DNA of 64,000 bases from Virgibacillus sp. NKC19-3 (GCF_019837165.1 NZ_JAGYHC010000001.1:62001-126000), one strand, 5' to 3'; positions 15,954 to 28,928 are shown, numbered from the stretch's first letter. Notes: generated by a model not told the origin, from the letters alone. Translations and numbers: made by a program.

Positions 15954-16943
15954 ATGAAAACATGGTCTGAAGTTACTCAGGTACAGCCTCTGGCAGGCAA
16001 AATCATTACAAACAGTATAAGAAAAGGCCGTATTTCTCATGCGTATTTACTCCAAGGAGCACGTGGCACAGGGAAAGTAGATATTGCTTTACTGCTCGCA
16101 AAGGATTTATTTTGTGAGAATAAAACGGGAATTGAACCCTGCCACGAATGTCATGCATGTAAGCGTATTGCTTCCGGTAACCATCCCGATGTACATTGGT
16201 TGGAGCCGGACGGGCAGTCGATTAAAATAGAACAGATTAGAGACTTGCAGCATGAGTTTACGTATTCAGGCCTTGAATCCAATAAGAAGGTGTATGTGAT
16301 CAAAGGTGCTGATACGTTAACAGATAATGCCGCAAACCGTATTCTGAAGTTTTTAGAAGAACCCAGTAGGCAGACCACGGCGATTATGTTGACGGAAAGT
16401 AGTCAATGGATTATCCCAACGATCAAATCCCGTTGTCAGGTAATCGACCTTAAGCCGCTGGATCCGGCCTCCTTCCAAGATCGTTTAATGGAAGAAGGAA
16501 TGACGAGGGAAAATGCCGTTTTAATGAGTGCATTAACCAATAATTTGGATGATGCATTTGCCTGGGATGATAATGCATGGTTTGCCACAGCAAGAAAGTT
16601 AGTGGTACAATTAATAGGAGTCTATTTAAATAATCCTGAAGATGTATTTCTGTTTATTCATAAATCTTGGGTGAACCACTTCGTAGAAAGAAATGAACTA
16701 GAGCAAGGATTGGATTTATTACTTCTGGCATTTAAAGATATTCTTTATTATCATATTGGCAATGAAGATTCCATGGTTTTTTTTACGCCGCAAAACGAAA
16801 CACTTGAAAACGCAGCAATGACTTTCCCACAGGAGAAATTGGTAACAGTTTTAAATGCGATTTTGCAGGCGAAACGAAACGTGAAGCAGAATGTTCATCC
16901 GACATTAGTGATTGAACAGCTTACACTTCATATACAGAGGTGA
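15954..16943 (+). CDS. holB: DNA polymerase III subunit delta prime
   Basis: HolB is the delta-prime subunit of the clamp loader. The 329-residue protein resembles DnaX: GARGTGKVDIA in place of a strict Walker A (K-V instead of K-T), Cys cluster CENKTGIEPCHECHACKR, and the SRC motif (IKSRCQ). ATG 15954 follows GGAAGG. Upstream in-frame sequence derives from the yaaR remnant. Confidence 0.95.
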   Translation: MKTWSEVTQVQPLAGKIITNSIRKGRISHAYLLQGARGTGKVDIALLLAKDLFCENKTGIEPCHECHACKRIASGNHPDVHWLEPDGQSIKIEQIRDLQHEFTYSGLESNKKVYVIKGADTLTDNAANRILKFLEEPSRQTTAIMLTESSQWIIPTIKSRCQVIDLKPLDPASFQDRLMEEGMTRENAVLMSALTNNLDDAFAWDDNAWFATARKLVVQLIGVYLNNPEDVFLFIHKSWVNHFVERNELEQGLDLLLLAFKDILYYHIGNEDSMVFFTPQNETLENAAMTFPQEKLVTVLNAILQAKRNVKQNVHPTLVIEQLTLHIQR

Positions 16944-16952
16944 TATATCGCA

Positions 16953-17765
16953 ATGATTGATGTGATTGGCGTCCGTTTCAAAAAAGCGGGTAAAATATAT
17001 TATTTTGATCCAGGTACAGAAGAGCTTTCCGCAGATGACTATGTTGTTGTGGAGACGGTTCGCGGTATCGAATTTGGAAAAGTTGTTATTAGCGACAGGC
17101 AAGTCGATGAGGAAGATGTTGTTCTTCCTTTAAAGAAAGTGATTCGCAAGGCGAATGAGAAAGATAAACATATGGTTGCGGAAAATCAGGAATACGCGGC
17201 TAAAGCCTTCCAAACCGGTTCAGAAAAAATTAAAGAACATAGTCTGGATATGAATCTAGTAGAAGCAGAATATACATTTGATCGTAATAAAATTATTTTC
17301 TATTTCACATCGGATGGAAGAGTGGACTTCCGTAACCTGGTAAAAGACCTAGCTGCCATGTTTAAAACACGCATCGAGCTTAGACAAATCGGAGTTCGTG
17401 ATGAGGCGAAAATGCTTGGCGGGATTGGCCCATGTGGTAGGATGCTATGCTGTTCCACGTTCCTGGGAGATTTTGAGCCTGTATCTATTAAAATGGCAAA
17501 AGATCAAAACCTTTCCCTAAACCCGGCAAAAATCTCTGGGTTATGTGGTCGCTTGATGTGTTGCTTGAAATACGAAAATGATGAATATGAAACAGCGAAG
17601 CGCGAATTACCGGATATTGGGCAGGCTATTCAAACGCCGTTCGGTAATGGGAAAGTAGCGGGGTTAAACATTCTTGAACGGCTTGTACAAATCGATATCC
17701 CGGAAAAAGAACGCCAAGTTGAGTATACATTAGATGAGCTAATCGAGGAAGGCATTTTAGCTTAG
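16953..17765 (+). CDS. ricT: RicT (YaaT), PSP1-domain protein
   Basis: RicT works in the RicAFT complex, which stimulates Rny-dependent RNA maturation and is needed for sporulation, competence and biofilm. The 270-residue protein has the PSP1 domain with conserved cysteines (GPCGRMLCCSTFLGDF, then LCGRLMCCL) that bind iron-sulfur clusters in the complex. GAGGTGAT overlaps the holB stop, so the two are coupled. Confidence 0.95.
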   Translation: MIDVIGVRFKKAGKIYYFDPGTEELSADDYVVVETVRGIEFGKVVISDRQVDEEDVVLPLKKVIRKANEKDKHMVAENQEYAAKAFQTGSEKIKEHSLDMNLVEAEYTFDRNKIIFYFTSDGRVDFRNLVKDLAAMFKTRIELRQIGVRDEAKMLGGIGPCGRMLCCSTFLGDFEPVSIKMAKDQNLSLNPAKISGLCGRLMCCLKYENDEYETAKRELPDIGQAIQTPFGNGKVAGLNILERLVQIDIPEKERQVEYTLDELIEEGILA

Positions 17766-17792
17766 GGTCACAGAATAACGGAGTGATGAGGC

Positions 17793-18143
17793 GTGAATAA
17801 TAGACAAATATTTGACCAAGTATCGGATATGGAACAGCGAATTGGGGAATTATATGAGCAACTTGGTGATTTGAAGGGAAAATTAAGTAATTTATTGGAA
17901 GAAAATCATCGACTTGCTATGGAAAACCATAATTTGCGAAGACATTTGGATCATCCCGGGGAAGACGCCGAAGAGGGAGACTCTAGTGAACAGAGTTCGT
18001 CTAAGACAATTCCTGGCGAAGGTTATGATAATTTGGCCAGGTTGTATGAAGAAGGCTTTCATATCTGCAATCTGGAATTTGGTAGTCCAAGGCAAAATGC
18101 GGATTGCATATTCTGTCTTGATTTATTTAACAGAACCAAATAA
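17793..18143 (+). CDS. yabA: Replication initiation control protein YabA
   Basis: YabA binds DnaA and the DnaN clamp and limits replication initiation. The 116-residue protein has an N-terminal leucine-zipper coiled coil (1-60), an acidic linker and a C-terminal zinc domain (FHICNLEFG, then DCIFCLDLF). The start is GTG. Confidence 0.94.
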   Translation: MNNRQIFDQVSDMEQRIGELYEQLGDLKGKLSNLLEENHRLAMENHNLRRHLDHPGEDAEEGDSSEQSSSKTIPGEGYDNLARLYEEGFHICNLEFGSPRQNADCIFCLDLFNRTK

Positions 18144-18153
18144 TATATATGAC

Positions 18154-18184
18154 AGCTGTCCTCAAATTCAGGGCAGCTTTTCTA
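18154..18184 (+). terminator. Terminator after yabA
   Basis: AGCTGTCCT (18154-18162) pairs with AGGGCAGCT (18170-18178) with one wobble, followed by TTTTCT. It ends the yaaO-yabA operon. Confidence 0.8.
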
Positions 18185-18206
18185 CATAGATAGAAAGGAT
18201 TAGACA

Positions 18207-18950
18207 ATGGTACAGCTATATGATGATGAACGACTTGATTATGCATTGGCAGATGAAAGCATGAAGATCATTCAGAGTCCGACTGCCTTTTCCTTCTCGC
18301 TTGATGCCGTGTTGCTTGCCTATTTTGCTAAAGTTCCGATGAAACGTGGGAAGATTTTAGATCTGTGTACGGGCAACGGTATTATACCGCTGTTACTGAC
18401 GAAACGGACCAACGCGCACATAACAGGTGTTGAAATTCAAGAACGAATATTTAGCATGGCGGAAAGAAATGTACGCATGAATGAGTTAACCGAGCAATTA
18501 ACAATGATTCAAGGGAATTTAAAGGAGTTGCAGCCAGTCTTAGGACAAAGTAGTTTCGATGTGGTCACATGCAACCCACCCTATTTCCGTACCCCAAATG
18601 ATACGGAGCTTAATCATAACTCGTATCTGACAGTTGCCAGACATGAAGTTTTTGCTACCTTGGAAGATGTCGTGAAAGCTTGTAAATTGCATGTTCGGCC
18701 TGGCGGAAAGGTTGCTATGGTGCACCGGCCGGGAAGGTTGGTTGATATTATTGCGCTTTTTCGGAAATATAAACTAGAGCCCAAACGCCTGCGATTTATT
18801 TACCCCAAGGAAGGTAAAGATGCTAATATGTTATTGGTAGAAGGCATTCGTGACGGAAAAGCAGATTTGAAAATATTATCTCCGCTAATCATTTACAAGG
18901 CGGATGGAACTTACACAGAAGAAGCGGAGGATATTATTTATGACAGATGA
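18207..18950 (+). CDS. trmN6: tRNA1(Val) (adenine37-N6)-methyltransferase (YabB/TrmN6)
   Basis: This SAM-dependent enzyme is predicted to methylate the N6 of adenine 37 in tRNA-Val. The 247 residues include the SAM motif LDLCTGNGIIPLLL and the adenine N6-methyltransferase motif NPPY (CNPPYFRTP). It begins a three-gene overlapping set with yazA and rsmI. Confidence 0.93.
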   Translation: MVQLYDDERLDYALADESMKIIQSPTAFSFSLDAVLLAYFAKVPMKRGKILDLCTGNGIIPLLLTKRTNAHITGVEIQERIFSMAERNVRMNELTEQLTMIQGNLKELQPVLGQSSFDVVTCNPPYFRTPNDTELNHNSYLTVARHEVFATLEDVVKACKLHVRPGGKVAMVHRPGRLVDIIALFRKYKLEPKRLRFIYPKEGKDANMLLVEGIRDGKADLKILSPLIIYKADGTYTEEAEDIIYDR

Positions 18951-19230
18951 ACATACGGTATATATACTTAAATGTAGCGATGGTTCGCTGTACACGGGGT
19001 ATACGAATGATTTAGAAAGTCGATTGAACAAGCACACAGAAGGAAAAGGTGCCAAATATACGCGGGGGCGTGGTCCTTTTCAAGTTGTCTTTGTGGAGAA
19101 GTTTTCAAGCAAGGAAGAAGCGTTGCAAAGGGAATATCAGATCAAACAACTTTCTCGAAAAGAAAAATTCGAATTGATTCGGGACAAGCTGAAAGAAGTG
19201 ATGCAGAGTGAACATACAGAAGAGCTTTGA
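18940..19230 (+). CDS. yazA: GIY-YIG domain protein YazA
   Basis: The 96-residue protein is almost entirely a GIY-YIG nuclease-like domain: VYILKCSDGSLYTGYTNDL and Arg in the LESRLNKH helix, then GRGPFQVVFVE. Its cellular target is unknown. ATG 18940 has GCGGAGG 9 nt upstream and overlaps the end of trmN6 by 11 nt. Confidence 0.93.
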   Translation: MTDEHTVYILKCSDGSLYTGYTNDLESRLNKHTEGKGAKYTRGRGPFQVVFVEKFSSKEEALQREYQIKQLSRKEKFELIRDKLKEVMQSEHTEEL

Positions 19231-20089
19231 TCCAGAGGCCAAGGGAGTTGTTTATGTTGTTCCGACACCAATTGGGAATTTGGAGGATATTACATATCGT
19301 GCCCTAAAAATATTGGAAACTGTATCAATCATTGCTGCAGAGGATACAAGAAATACGAAAAACCTACTTCATCATTTTGACATCGCTACATCCTTGATTA
19401 GCTACCATGAGCATAATAAGCAAGCGCGTGAGGAGCAGTTATTGCAAGTAATCGAAAATGGGGAATCGATCGCTATTGTCAGTGATGCGGGCATGCCGGC
19501 TATCTCTGATCCGGGATATGAACTAGTGCAAGCTGCAATAAGCAGGGGGGAGGCTGTCGTTGTCTTGCCAGGGGCAAATGCGGCGCTATGTGCGTTAGTT
19601 GGATCCGGACTGCCACCTGAGGAGTTTTACTTTTACGGATTTTTGCCACGAAAAAAGAAAGATAAAGCAGACGTATTACAACGTTTGAAACCAATCTCGG
19701 CAACGCTGTTGTTTTATGAATCTCCTTATCGTCTGAAGGATACATTACATGTGATGTATGAGCAGCTGGGTAATCGTCAAGTTACGATCGCGCGTGAACT
19801 AACGAAACGGTTTGAAGAATATGTACGTGGATCCATGGAAGAACTTGTTTCCTGGATGGCAGAAAATGAATGGAAGGGAGAATGCTGTATCGTTGTTGAA
19901 GGCGAATCTTCAACGGAGCTACACGAGCATGATAATGCACTGTGGTGGAGCCATTTGTCGGTGATGGAGCACGTGAATTACTACATAGAAGAGCAACACT
20001 TGTCCAGTAAAGAAGCAATAAAGCAAACTTCGGTAGATAGGAAAATGCCCAAGCGAGACGTTTATCGGATCTTCCATGTTGGGACATAG
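19208..20089 (+). CDS. rsmI: 16S rRNA (cytidine1402-2'-O)-methyltransferase RsmI
   Basis: RsmI methylates the 2'-OH of C1402 in the 16S rRNA decoding centre. The 293-residue tetrapyrrole-methylase-fold protein has VVPTPIGNLEDITYRAL, AEDTRNT, SDAGMPAISDPG and PGANAALCAL. It starts with GTG inside the yazA end (23-nt overlap) and has a weak ribosome site, suggesting coupling. Confidence 0.95.
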   Translation: MNIQKSFDPEAKGVVYVVPTPIGNLEDITYRALKILETVSIIAAEDTRNTKNLLHHFDIATSLISYHEHNKQAREEQLLQVIENGESIAIVSDAGMPAISDPGYELVQAAISRGEAVVVLPGANAALCALVGSGLPPEEFYFYGFLPRKKKDKADVLQRLKPISATLLFYESPYRLKDTLHVMYEQLGNRQVTIARELTKRFEEYVRGSMEELVSWMAENEWKGECCIVVEGESSTELHEHDNALWWSHLSVMEHVNYYIEEQHLSSKEAIKQTSVDRKMPKRDVYRIFHVGT

Positions 20090-20107
20090 GGACAGGTTCC
20101 TTGTCCC
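20089..20107. repeat. Short GGGACA palindromic repeat (copy 1)
   Basis: The sequence GGGACAGGTTCCTTGTCCC is near-palindromic and overlaps the end of rsmI. Related copies occur at 20548-20574 and 24147-24167. Such short palindromes are spread through Bacillaceae intergenic regions; copy 1 may also act in termination. Confidence 0.6.
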
Positions 20108-20192
20108 AGTTATCCATTTAAATTAAACATGAGATCTCCTGTTAAGATGCTTCTTTTCATATACAGTGACCATACCACTGCTATAATTATTA

Positions 20193-20541
20193 AGTCGCTA
20201 TTGTTAGTATTTCTTCAGCAATATCGTCTATAGATTTTCCTTTCGGATAAATAATATGTTTTGCTAAAATACGTATACATCGCCTTATAGCCATCGGTTT
20301 GGTATATTTCATCTTGCTAAACTAATTTCCCTATAATAATCAATCCAAAAAACATCCGTCGGCCGCTGAGGCCCTCCCCTATCTTATCGGCAATTGCCTT
20401 TCCCACTGCACTTTTACCAACACAAATAGGTTCAATCAATATAATTGCATCGATCATTAACAGTCCCCGCATGACAGATTTATTATCCGGTAAGAGTACC
20501 TTATTATCCATTATGATGATGTTCCCACTGCGCGTCGACAA
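20193..20541 (-). pseudogene. Degenerate P-loop kinase-like remnant
   Basis: The minus strand holds ILIEPICVGKSAVGKAIADKI, like a P-loop whose first Gly is replaced by Glu. After a stop near 20317, a second frame follows (KHIIYPKGKSIDDIAEEIL). The pieces may come from one small kinase-like protein, but no family is certain. The gap between rsmI and abrB therefore holds debris rather than a clear gene. Confidence 0.3.
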
Positions 20542-20547
20542 ACAAGA

Positions 20548-20574
20548 GGGACAAGGTTCCTGTCCCCTTGTCCC
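20548..20574. repeat. Short GGGACA palindromic repeat (copy 2)
   Basis: GGGACAAGGTTCCTGTCCC (20548-20566) continues with CTTGTCCC to 20574, directly abutting the abrB stop, and could terminate abrB transcripts. Confidence 0.6.
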
Positions 20575-20853
20575 TCATTTATCCAACCGTTCTCGAATCT
20601 CTTCAATTAATTCTTCTGCTCCTTCAGGGCTGAGTACAAGTTTTCCATTTGCAAATGATAGGTTTTCGTCAGATGTTTCCCCGGTAATTTGGCATGTCAT
20701 ACTTGGTTTGTATTTTTTTAACACAATATCATCATTATCGACATAAATCTCCATTGCGTCTTTCTCATGAATGTCAAGTGTGCGACGTAATTCAATTGGT
20801 ATAACGACACGCCCAAGTTCATCGACCTTTCGTACAATTCCAGTAGATTTCAT
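20575..20853 (-). CDS. abrB: Transition state regulator AbrB
   Basis: AbrB represses many stationary-phase and antibiotic genes during growth. The 92-residue protein has the swapped-hairpin DNA-binding domain (MKSTGIVRKVDELGRVVIPI, then ELRRTLDI) and the conserved Cys in the C-terminal half (MTCQITGE). It is divergent from metG, as in B. subtilis, and a spoVG-type AT-rich target lies in this window. Confidence 0.97.
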   Translation of the reverse strand: MKSTGIVRKVDELGRVVIPIELRRTLDIHEKDAMEIYVDNDDIVLKKYKPSMTCQITGETSDENLSFANGKLVLSPEGAEELIEEIRERLDK

Positions 20854-21051
20854 GCTTTTTCTCCCCTTTGAAGGTTGGAAAATGCTGCAGTAAGAATACT
20901 ACACGCATTTGTTCCTATTAAATGGTAATTGTTAAAAAAATCCTCATATTTCGACATTGTCAATAGTTTACCAATAATTCCTTTTTGTGTCAATTCATTT
21001 TATAGGGAATTTTGCTCAGGATTTGGCAAATAGTGATTTAATCGCTACAAT
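20854..21051 (+). promoter_or_regulatory. abrB-metG divergent region with metG promoter
   Basis: TTGGCA (21023-21028) and TACAAT (21046-21051) with a 17-nt spacer form a good sigma-A promoter for metG. No T-box leader was recognised; only 50 nt separate the -10 box from the metG start. The rest is AT-rich abrB upstream sequence. Confidence 0.6.
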
Positions 21052-21089
21052 GGAAATAGTTTTAAATATAAATTGGTAGCTGAGTTTAG

Positions 21090-23054
<1,965 letters not shown>

Positions 23055-23187
23055 TATTTTAGTAAACCTGTTTTCGAAAAGATTGGGATTATACCAAAGG
23101 TTCGTCCCGCCGAAGTCATTTGTTGCTTTTGATAAAAGCTATACGTGGCGACGTGAAAGTAACAAATTTACGCAAGGAATCTCAAAG

Positions 23188-23218
23188 AAAAGGCCACCTT
23201 AAAGGACGGCCTTTTCCA
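23188..23218 (+). terminator. Terminator between metG and tatD
   Basis: AAAAGGCC (23188-23195) pairs with GGCCTTTT (23208-23215) just before the tatD ribosome site. Confidence 0.75.
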
Positions 23219-23237
23219 CTTATAAGGAAGTGATGAA

Positions 23238-24011
23238 ATGCTTTTTGATACACATGTCCATTTAAATGCGAGGCAGTTTTTTGAAGATCGTGATGCAGTG
23301 ATTCAGCGAGCATTTGACGCAGGTGTCAGCTATATGGTTGTCGTTGGTTTTGACAGGGAAACGATTCCCTTAGCCATTGAAATCGCAGAGCAAAATGAGA
23401 CGATTTATGCAGCTGTCGGCTGGCATCCGGTTGATGCGGTGGATATGACGGCTGAAGATCTAGATTGGGTCGAGGAATTAGCCGCACATCCGAAAGTAGT
23501 GGCGATCGGTGAAATGGGATTGGATTATCATTGGGATAAATCGCCGAAAGCTATACAAAAGGAAGTGTTCCGTAAGCAAATCCGCCTTGCTAAAAAAGTG
23601 AACATGCCGATTACGATTCATAACCGCGAAGCAACCTCGGATATCATCGAAATCCTGCAACAAGAGGATGCGAAGGAAGTAGGTGGAATCATGCATTGCT
23701 ACAACGATGCTGTCGATTACGTGCAGGCATGTCTGGATATGAATTTCTATATTTCACTTGGAGGTCCGGTAACGTTTAAAAACGCGACGATGCCTAAGGA
23801 AGTCGCTGCCAGTGTCCCATTGGATCGATTACTCGTGGAAACGGACGCACCATTCCTTGCACCACATCCAAATCGAGGTAAGCGAAACGAACCTGCGTAT
23901 GTGAAACTGGTAGCAGAAAAAATTGCAGAATTAAGAGAAATGGCGTTCGAGGAGATCAGTGAAATCACGACAGAAAATGCATTTACCCTGTTTGGAATTA
24001 AACGATCTTGA
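23238..24011 (+). CDS. tatD: TatD family metal-dependent hydrolase
   Basis: The 257-residue TIM-barrel metallohydrolase has the metal ligand motif DTHVHLN (4-10), AIGEMGLDY, ITIHNREA, a mid-chain MHCY and VETDAPFL. TatD proteins act as 3'-5' DNases, and this one corresponds to B. subtilis YabD. The following B. subtilis gene yabE is missing here. Confidence 0.95.
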   Translation: MLFDTHVHLNARQFFEDRDAVIQRAFDAGVSYMVVVGFDRETIPLAIEIAEQNETIYAAVGWHPVDAVDMTAEDLDWVEELAAHPKVVAIGEMGLDYHWDKSPKAIQKEVFRKQIRLAKKVNMPITIHNREATSDIIEILQQEDAKEVGGIMHCYNDAVDYVQACLDMNFYISLGGPVTFKNATMPKEVAASVPLDRLLVETDAPFLAPHPNRGKRNEPAYVKLVAEKIAELREMAFEEISEITTENAFTLFGIKRS

Positions 24012-24038
24012 ACGTTGATCTTTATGTAAAAAAGTGAA

Positions 24039-24085
24039 ATAAACTGGAGATGGATCTCCAATAGTCCATCTCCAGTTTATTTTTA
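24039..24085 (+). terminator. tatD terminator
   Basis: A perfect 16-bp stem (24039-24054 with 24065-24080) is followed by TTTTTA. Confidence 0.9.
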
Positions 24086-24146
24086 AAAAAGAGACAACCA
24101 CCATAGCCAAAAAACCTGTATCAATGGCAAGCTGAATCGTGGTATT

Positions 24147-24167
24147 GGGACGGGGACCTGTCCCCGA
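24147..24167. repeat. Short GGGACA palindromic repeat (copy 3)
   Basis: CGGGGAC (24151-24157) and GTCCCCG (24160-24166) form a tight hairpin of the same family as the two copies flanking the rsmI-abrB gap. Confidence 0.55.
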
Positions 24168-24242
24168 ACTAAATGTAGGATAAATGCTCTTGCCATGCTA
24201 TGATGGTAGGAGCATTATTTTGATGAGGAAAGAGGAAAAACA

Positions 24243-25689
<1,447 letters not shown>

Positions 25690-26021
25690 ATGCATATGGA
25701 AGTTCATGGTGAGCTTTTAACTCGTTTACCCTCCCTCTACATTCCCGCTTCAGCTACTTTTAGAGTTTTACGGTCATGTAGCCACCTTCCATATGACCGT
25801 ATGATCTTCCGTAGATAGCGGTAACCATGAGCTTATGATGACCGTATAGCCATTTTTTCGCAGATGGCGGTCATCAAATCCTTCATCGTACGTTTTCCAT
25901 CCCTGCAGCCCAGACGACCTCCATTCTGAATAGAATACCTAATTCTACAAATACTAACACTGGGTTTCCACGTATCCTACATATACATTATAGCCAAAGG
26001 AAATTCAGAAAGGGTATAAAC
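25690..26021. other. Intergenic region with repeated CATATGG/CCGTAT words
   Basis: No gene is seen. Short words recur in both orientations: CATATGGA near 25692 and TCCATATG near 25788; CATGGTGAGCTT near 25705 and ACCATGAGCTT near 25826; ACCGTAT near 25795 and 25843. This looks like local inverted and direct repeats with secondary structure. Confidence 0.4.
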
Positions 26022-27518
26022 ATGAAAAAGGTAACTGTGGTTTTTTGGGTAACAATGGCAATGATAGTAGCCCTATCTATTGTGGGCTCCCTGATCCCTG
26101 ATGCTTTTGAAGACATTTCAAGTACTATTATGGATTTTGTATCTGTTCACTTTGGTTGGTATTATTTATTAATTGTGTCGTTATTCCTCGTGTTTTGTTT
26201 ATATTTGGTTTTCAGTCAATACGGGAAGATTAAGCTTGGAAAACAGGATGACAAACCGGAATTCAGTTATCCCTCATGGTTTGCGATGCTATTTAGTGCA
26301 GGTATGGGTATTGGTCTTGTCTTTTTCGGTGTAGCCTCGCCTGTCTCCCATTATATAAAAACACCACCTACCGCAGATCCAGGTACAAGCAAGGCCTTAG
26401 AGGATGCGTTGCGCGTTACATTTTTTCACTATGGCATACATGCATGGGCAATCTATGCGGTTATTGGTTTAGTGCTCGCCTATTTTATATTCCGTCAGGG
26501 GAAACGCGGTTTAATAAGCGCTACACTGGAACCTATTTTTGGAGATAAAATGGAAGGCATCTGGGGTAAGGTGATTGATGTCATTGCTGTGTTTGCGACT
26601 GTTGTTGGTGTAGCTACTACCCTTGGTTTTGGGGCTACACAGATCAATGGAGGCCTGACGTACCTGCTAGATATTGATAATGCGTTCTGGGTGCAGTTAG
26701 TTATTATTTTAATCGTAACTGTTTTATTCATGATTTCCTCTTATGTTGGTCTTAGTAAAGGAATGAAATACTTAAGTAATGCCAATATGGGTCTAGCCGG
26801 GATCTTATTCCTGGGAACGCTAATTCTGGGGCCAACACTGTACATCCTGAATTCACTTACAGATGCAGTCGGGTCGTATATTCAACAATTACCTGCTGAA
26901 AGTCTTCGTCTATCACCGAATGATCCGGATGAGCAGCAATGGGTTTTGGACTGGACGGTCTTTTTCTGGGCATGGTGGATTGCCTGGGCACCATTTGTCG
27001 GTATCTTCATTGCGCGTGTATCCAAAGGGCGTACAATTCGGGAATTTGTATTAGGCGTCCTTATTGTGCCTTCTGTCATCAGTTTCCTATGGTTTGCAAT
27101 ATTCGGGATATCCGGCATTCAAGCACAAAAAGATGGCTCAGATATTGCAGCACTTCCGGATGAGCAGGCATTATTTGGCACGTTTGATCAATTGCCGCTG
27201 GGCATGGTTCTATCCATTGTTGCCCTTTTGCTAATCGCAACCTTTTTTATAACATCAGCGGACTCCGCCACTTTTGTTCTGGGCATGCAAACGACAAATG
27301 GTTCCCTTTCTCCACCGCAAATAGTTAAGTTCACGTGGGGCATTGCTCAATCGGCGATTGCAGCTGTACTTCTTTATACTGGTGGACTGCAAGCACTTGA
27401 AAACGCATTAATATCAGCAGCACTTCCATTCTCACTTATCATGTTGCTTATGATTTTTTCGTTTTATAAAGCATTGGTGAAAGATAAGAAGCAAGAAAAA
27501 CAAAGAAAACATTTCTAA
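26022..27518 (+). CDS. BCCT family glycine betaine/osmolyte transporter
   Basis: This 498-residue membrane protein imports betaine-type osmoprotectants, probably with Na+. It has about 12 hydrophobic segments and family hallmarks: SAGMGIGLVFFGVASPVSHY and FFWAWWIAWAPFVGIFIARV, which contains the betaine-binding tryptophans, then SKGRTIREF. It resembles OpuD/BetL. It is inserted between ksgA and yabG, which are neighbours in B. subtilis, consistent with salt adaptation. Confidence 0.95.
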   Translation: MKKVTVVFWVTMAMIVALSIVGSLIPDAFEDISSTIMDFVSVHFGWYYLLIVSLFLVFCLYLVFSQYGKIKLGKQDDKPEFSYPSWFAMLFSAGMGIGLVFFGVASPVSHYIKTPPTADPGTSKALEDALRVTFFHYGIHAWAIYAVIGLVLAYFIFRQGKRGLISATLEPIFGDKMEGIWGKVIDVIAVFATVVGVATTLGFGATQINGGLTYLLDIDNAFWVQLVIILIVTVLFMISSYVGLSKGMKYLSNANMGLAGILFLGTLILGPTLYILNSLTDAVGSYIQQLPAESLRLSPNDPDEQQWVLDWTVFFWAWWIAWAPFVGIFIARVSKGRTIREFVLGVLIVPSVISFLWFAIFGISGIQAQKDGSDIAALPDEQALFGTFDQLPLGMVLSIVALLLIATFFITSADSATFVLGMQTTNGSLSPPQIVKFTWGIAQSAIAAVLLYTGGLQALENALISAALPFSLIMLLMIFSFYKALVKDKKQEKQRKHF

Positions 27519-27581
27519 TGAAATAAAAGCACGGATAGGTATTTACCCTCATAGTCTATAAGAGAAGTGTGAGGTGAATAT

Positions 27582-28460
27582 ATGAGCGTTACAACCGGGG
27601 AATTAGTAACACGCAAATCATATAATAATGACCTGCTTTTTCGAGTTGCTTCAGTAAAAAAAGATAGTGTTAATTTATATGGGGAGGACATTCGCTTGCA
27701 GGCTGATGCCCCAATTAGCGACCTCCTGCAGGTGCAAGCCAGAGAACTGGAAAAACGGCGGCAAAAAGGAAAGGAACAAGAGGAATTTTCCTACCGTTTA
27801 TTTCGACAAGATTACCAGTTAATGCGGGAAAAACGGGAATATCAATCAACGGATGGTTATCTCTACAATGCGAATTATTTCCAACTACCAGCGAAAGTGC
27901 TTCATTTGGATGGTGATCAACATTACTTACGAAAATGTATCGAATTATATCAACGGATGGGGTTGCAGGTACATGGTGTGCATTTGCATGAAAAAGACAT
28001 GCCAGTTGAGATAGGTGCTTTGGTTGAGCGAATTCAACCGAACATCATTGTGATAACCGGACACGATTCCTTTTCCAAAAACAAAGGCATTAAAGGTGAC
28101 CTTCGAGCGTACCGGAATTCCAAATATTTTGCTGAAACCGTAAGAGAGGCAAGACGCGCGAATCCGCATTTGGATCAGCTTGTGATATTCGCGGGGGCAT
28201 GCCAATCTCATTTTGAATCCATGATACGTGCAGGTGCTAACTATGCAAGCTCTCCACTACGTATCAATATCCACGCACTTGATCCTGTTTTTATTGCCGC
28301 CAAAATTGCATACACACCATTTATGGAAAAAGTTAGTGTCTGGGATGCCCTAAGAAATACATTAACAGGTGATAAAGGGATGGGCGGTGTAGAAACAAGA
28401 GGCTTATTGAGAACGGGTTTACCATATGTAGAAGATAAATCGGAAGAATCAACGGAATAA
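27582..28460 (+). CDS. yabG: Sporulation-specific protease YabG
   Basis: YabG is a mother-cell protease that processes spore coat proteins. The 292-residue protein is the family size and contains the conserved ITGHDSFSKNKG, the IFAGACQSHFESMIRAG segment with a Cys-His pair, and GVETRGLLRTG. It has its own ribosome site (GTGAGGTG). Confidence 0.93.
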   Translation: MSVTTGELVTRKSYNNDLLFRVASVKKDSVNLYGEDIRLQADAPISDLLQVQARELEKRRQKGKEQEEFSYRLFRQDYQLMREKREYQSTDGYLYNANYFQLPAKVLHLDGDQHYLRKCIELYQRMGLQVHGVHLHEKDMPVEIGALVERIQPNIIVITGHDSFSKNKGIKGDLRAYRNSKYFAETVREARRANPHLDQLVIFAGACQSHFESMIRAGANYASSPLRINIHALDPVFIAAKIAYTPFMEKVSVWDALRNTLTGDKGMGGVETRGLLRTGLPYVEDKSEESTE

Positions 28461-28579
28461 TATGTACATCTTGTCCTTGGTTTCCCGAGGGCAAGAGTGG
28501 ATTTTCCAACAGAATGTACAAGTTGATACATAAATTGTTAACATTTACAAATAATAATACGAAATAGCGCATTTTAATG

Positions 28580-28650
28580 TTGACAGTAAAATTGCTATGC
28601 TGTTATAATATATAGTTTTATTTGACTGTTAAACAAGCCTATGGTATAAT
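28580..28650 (+). promoter_or_regulatory. Tandem sigma-A promoters of veg
   Basis: TTGACA (28580-28585) with TATAAT (28604-28609), spacer 18, and TTGACT (28622-28627) with TATAAT (28645-28650), spacer 17, are two near-consensus promoters in series. The strong veg promoter of B. subtilis is likewise tandem. Confidence 0.8.
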
Positions 28651-28673
28651 TATTTCCAGTGAGGTGGAGTGTA

Positions 28674-28928
28674 GTGGCTAAAACATTAATCGAAATTAAG
28701 CAAGGTCTTGAGTGTCAAGTCGGAAAACGTTTGAAATTAAAAGCTAACGGCGGAAGAAGGAAAACGATTGAACGGTCTGGCATATTAGCTGAAATGTATC
28801 CTTCTGTTTTTGTTGTCGAGCTAGACCAAGACGAAAATGCATTCGAACGTGTTTCATATAGCTATGCAGACGTACTAACAGAAACGGTAGAAATAAGCTT
28901 TCCTGATGATAGAACGGCGATATCATAA
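28674..28928 (+). CDS. veg: Veg protein (biofilm-associated)
   Basis: Veg is a small, strongly expressed protein that stimulates biofilm formation in B. subtilis. The 84-residue protein matches closely: [39 protein letters not shown] and [14 protein letters not shown]. The GTG at 28674 starts the conserved MAKTL; the longer frame from 28659 overlaps the ribosome site. Confidence 0.96.
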   Translation: MAKTLIEIKQGLECQVGKRLKLKANGGRRKTIERSGILAEMYPSVFVVELDQDENAFERVSYSYADVLTETVEISFPDDRTAIS

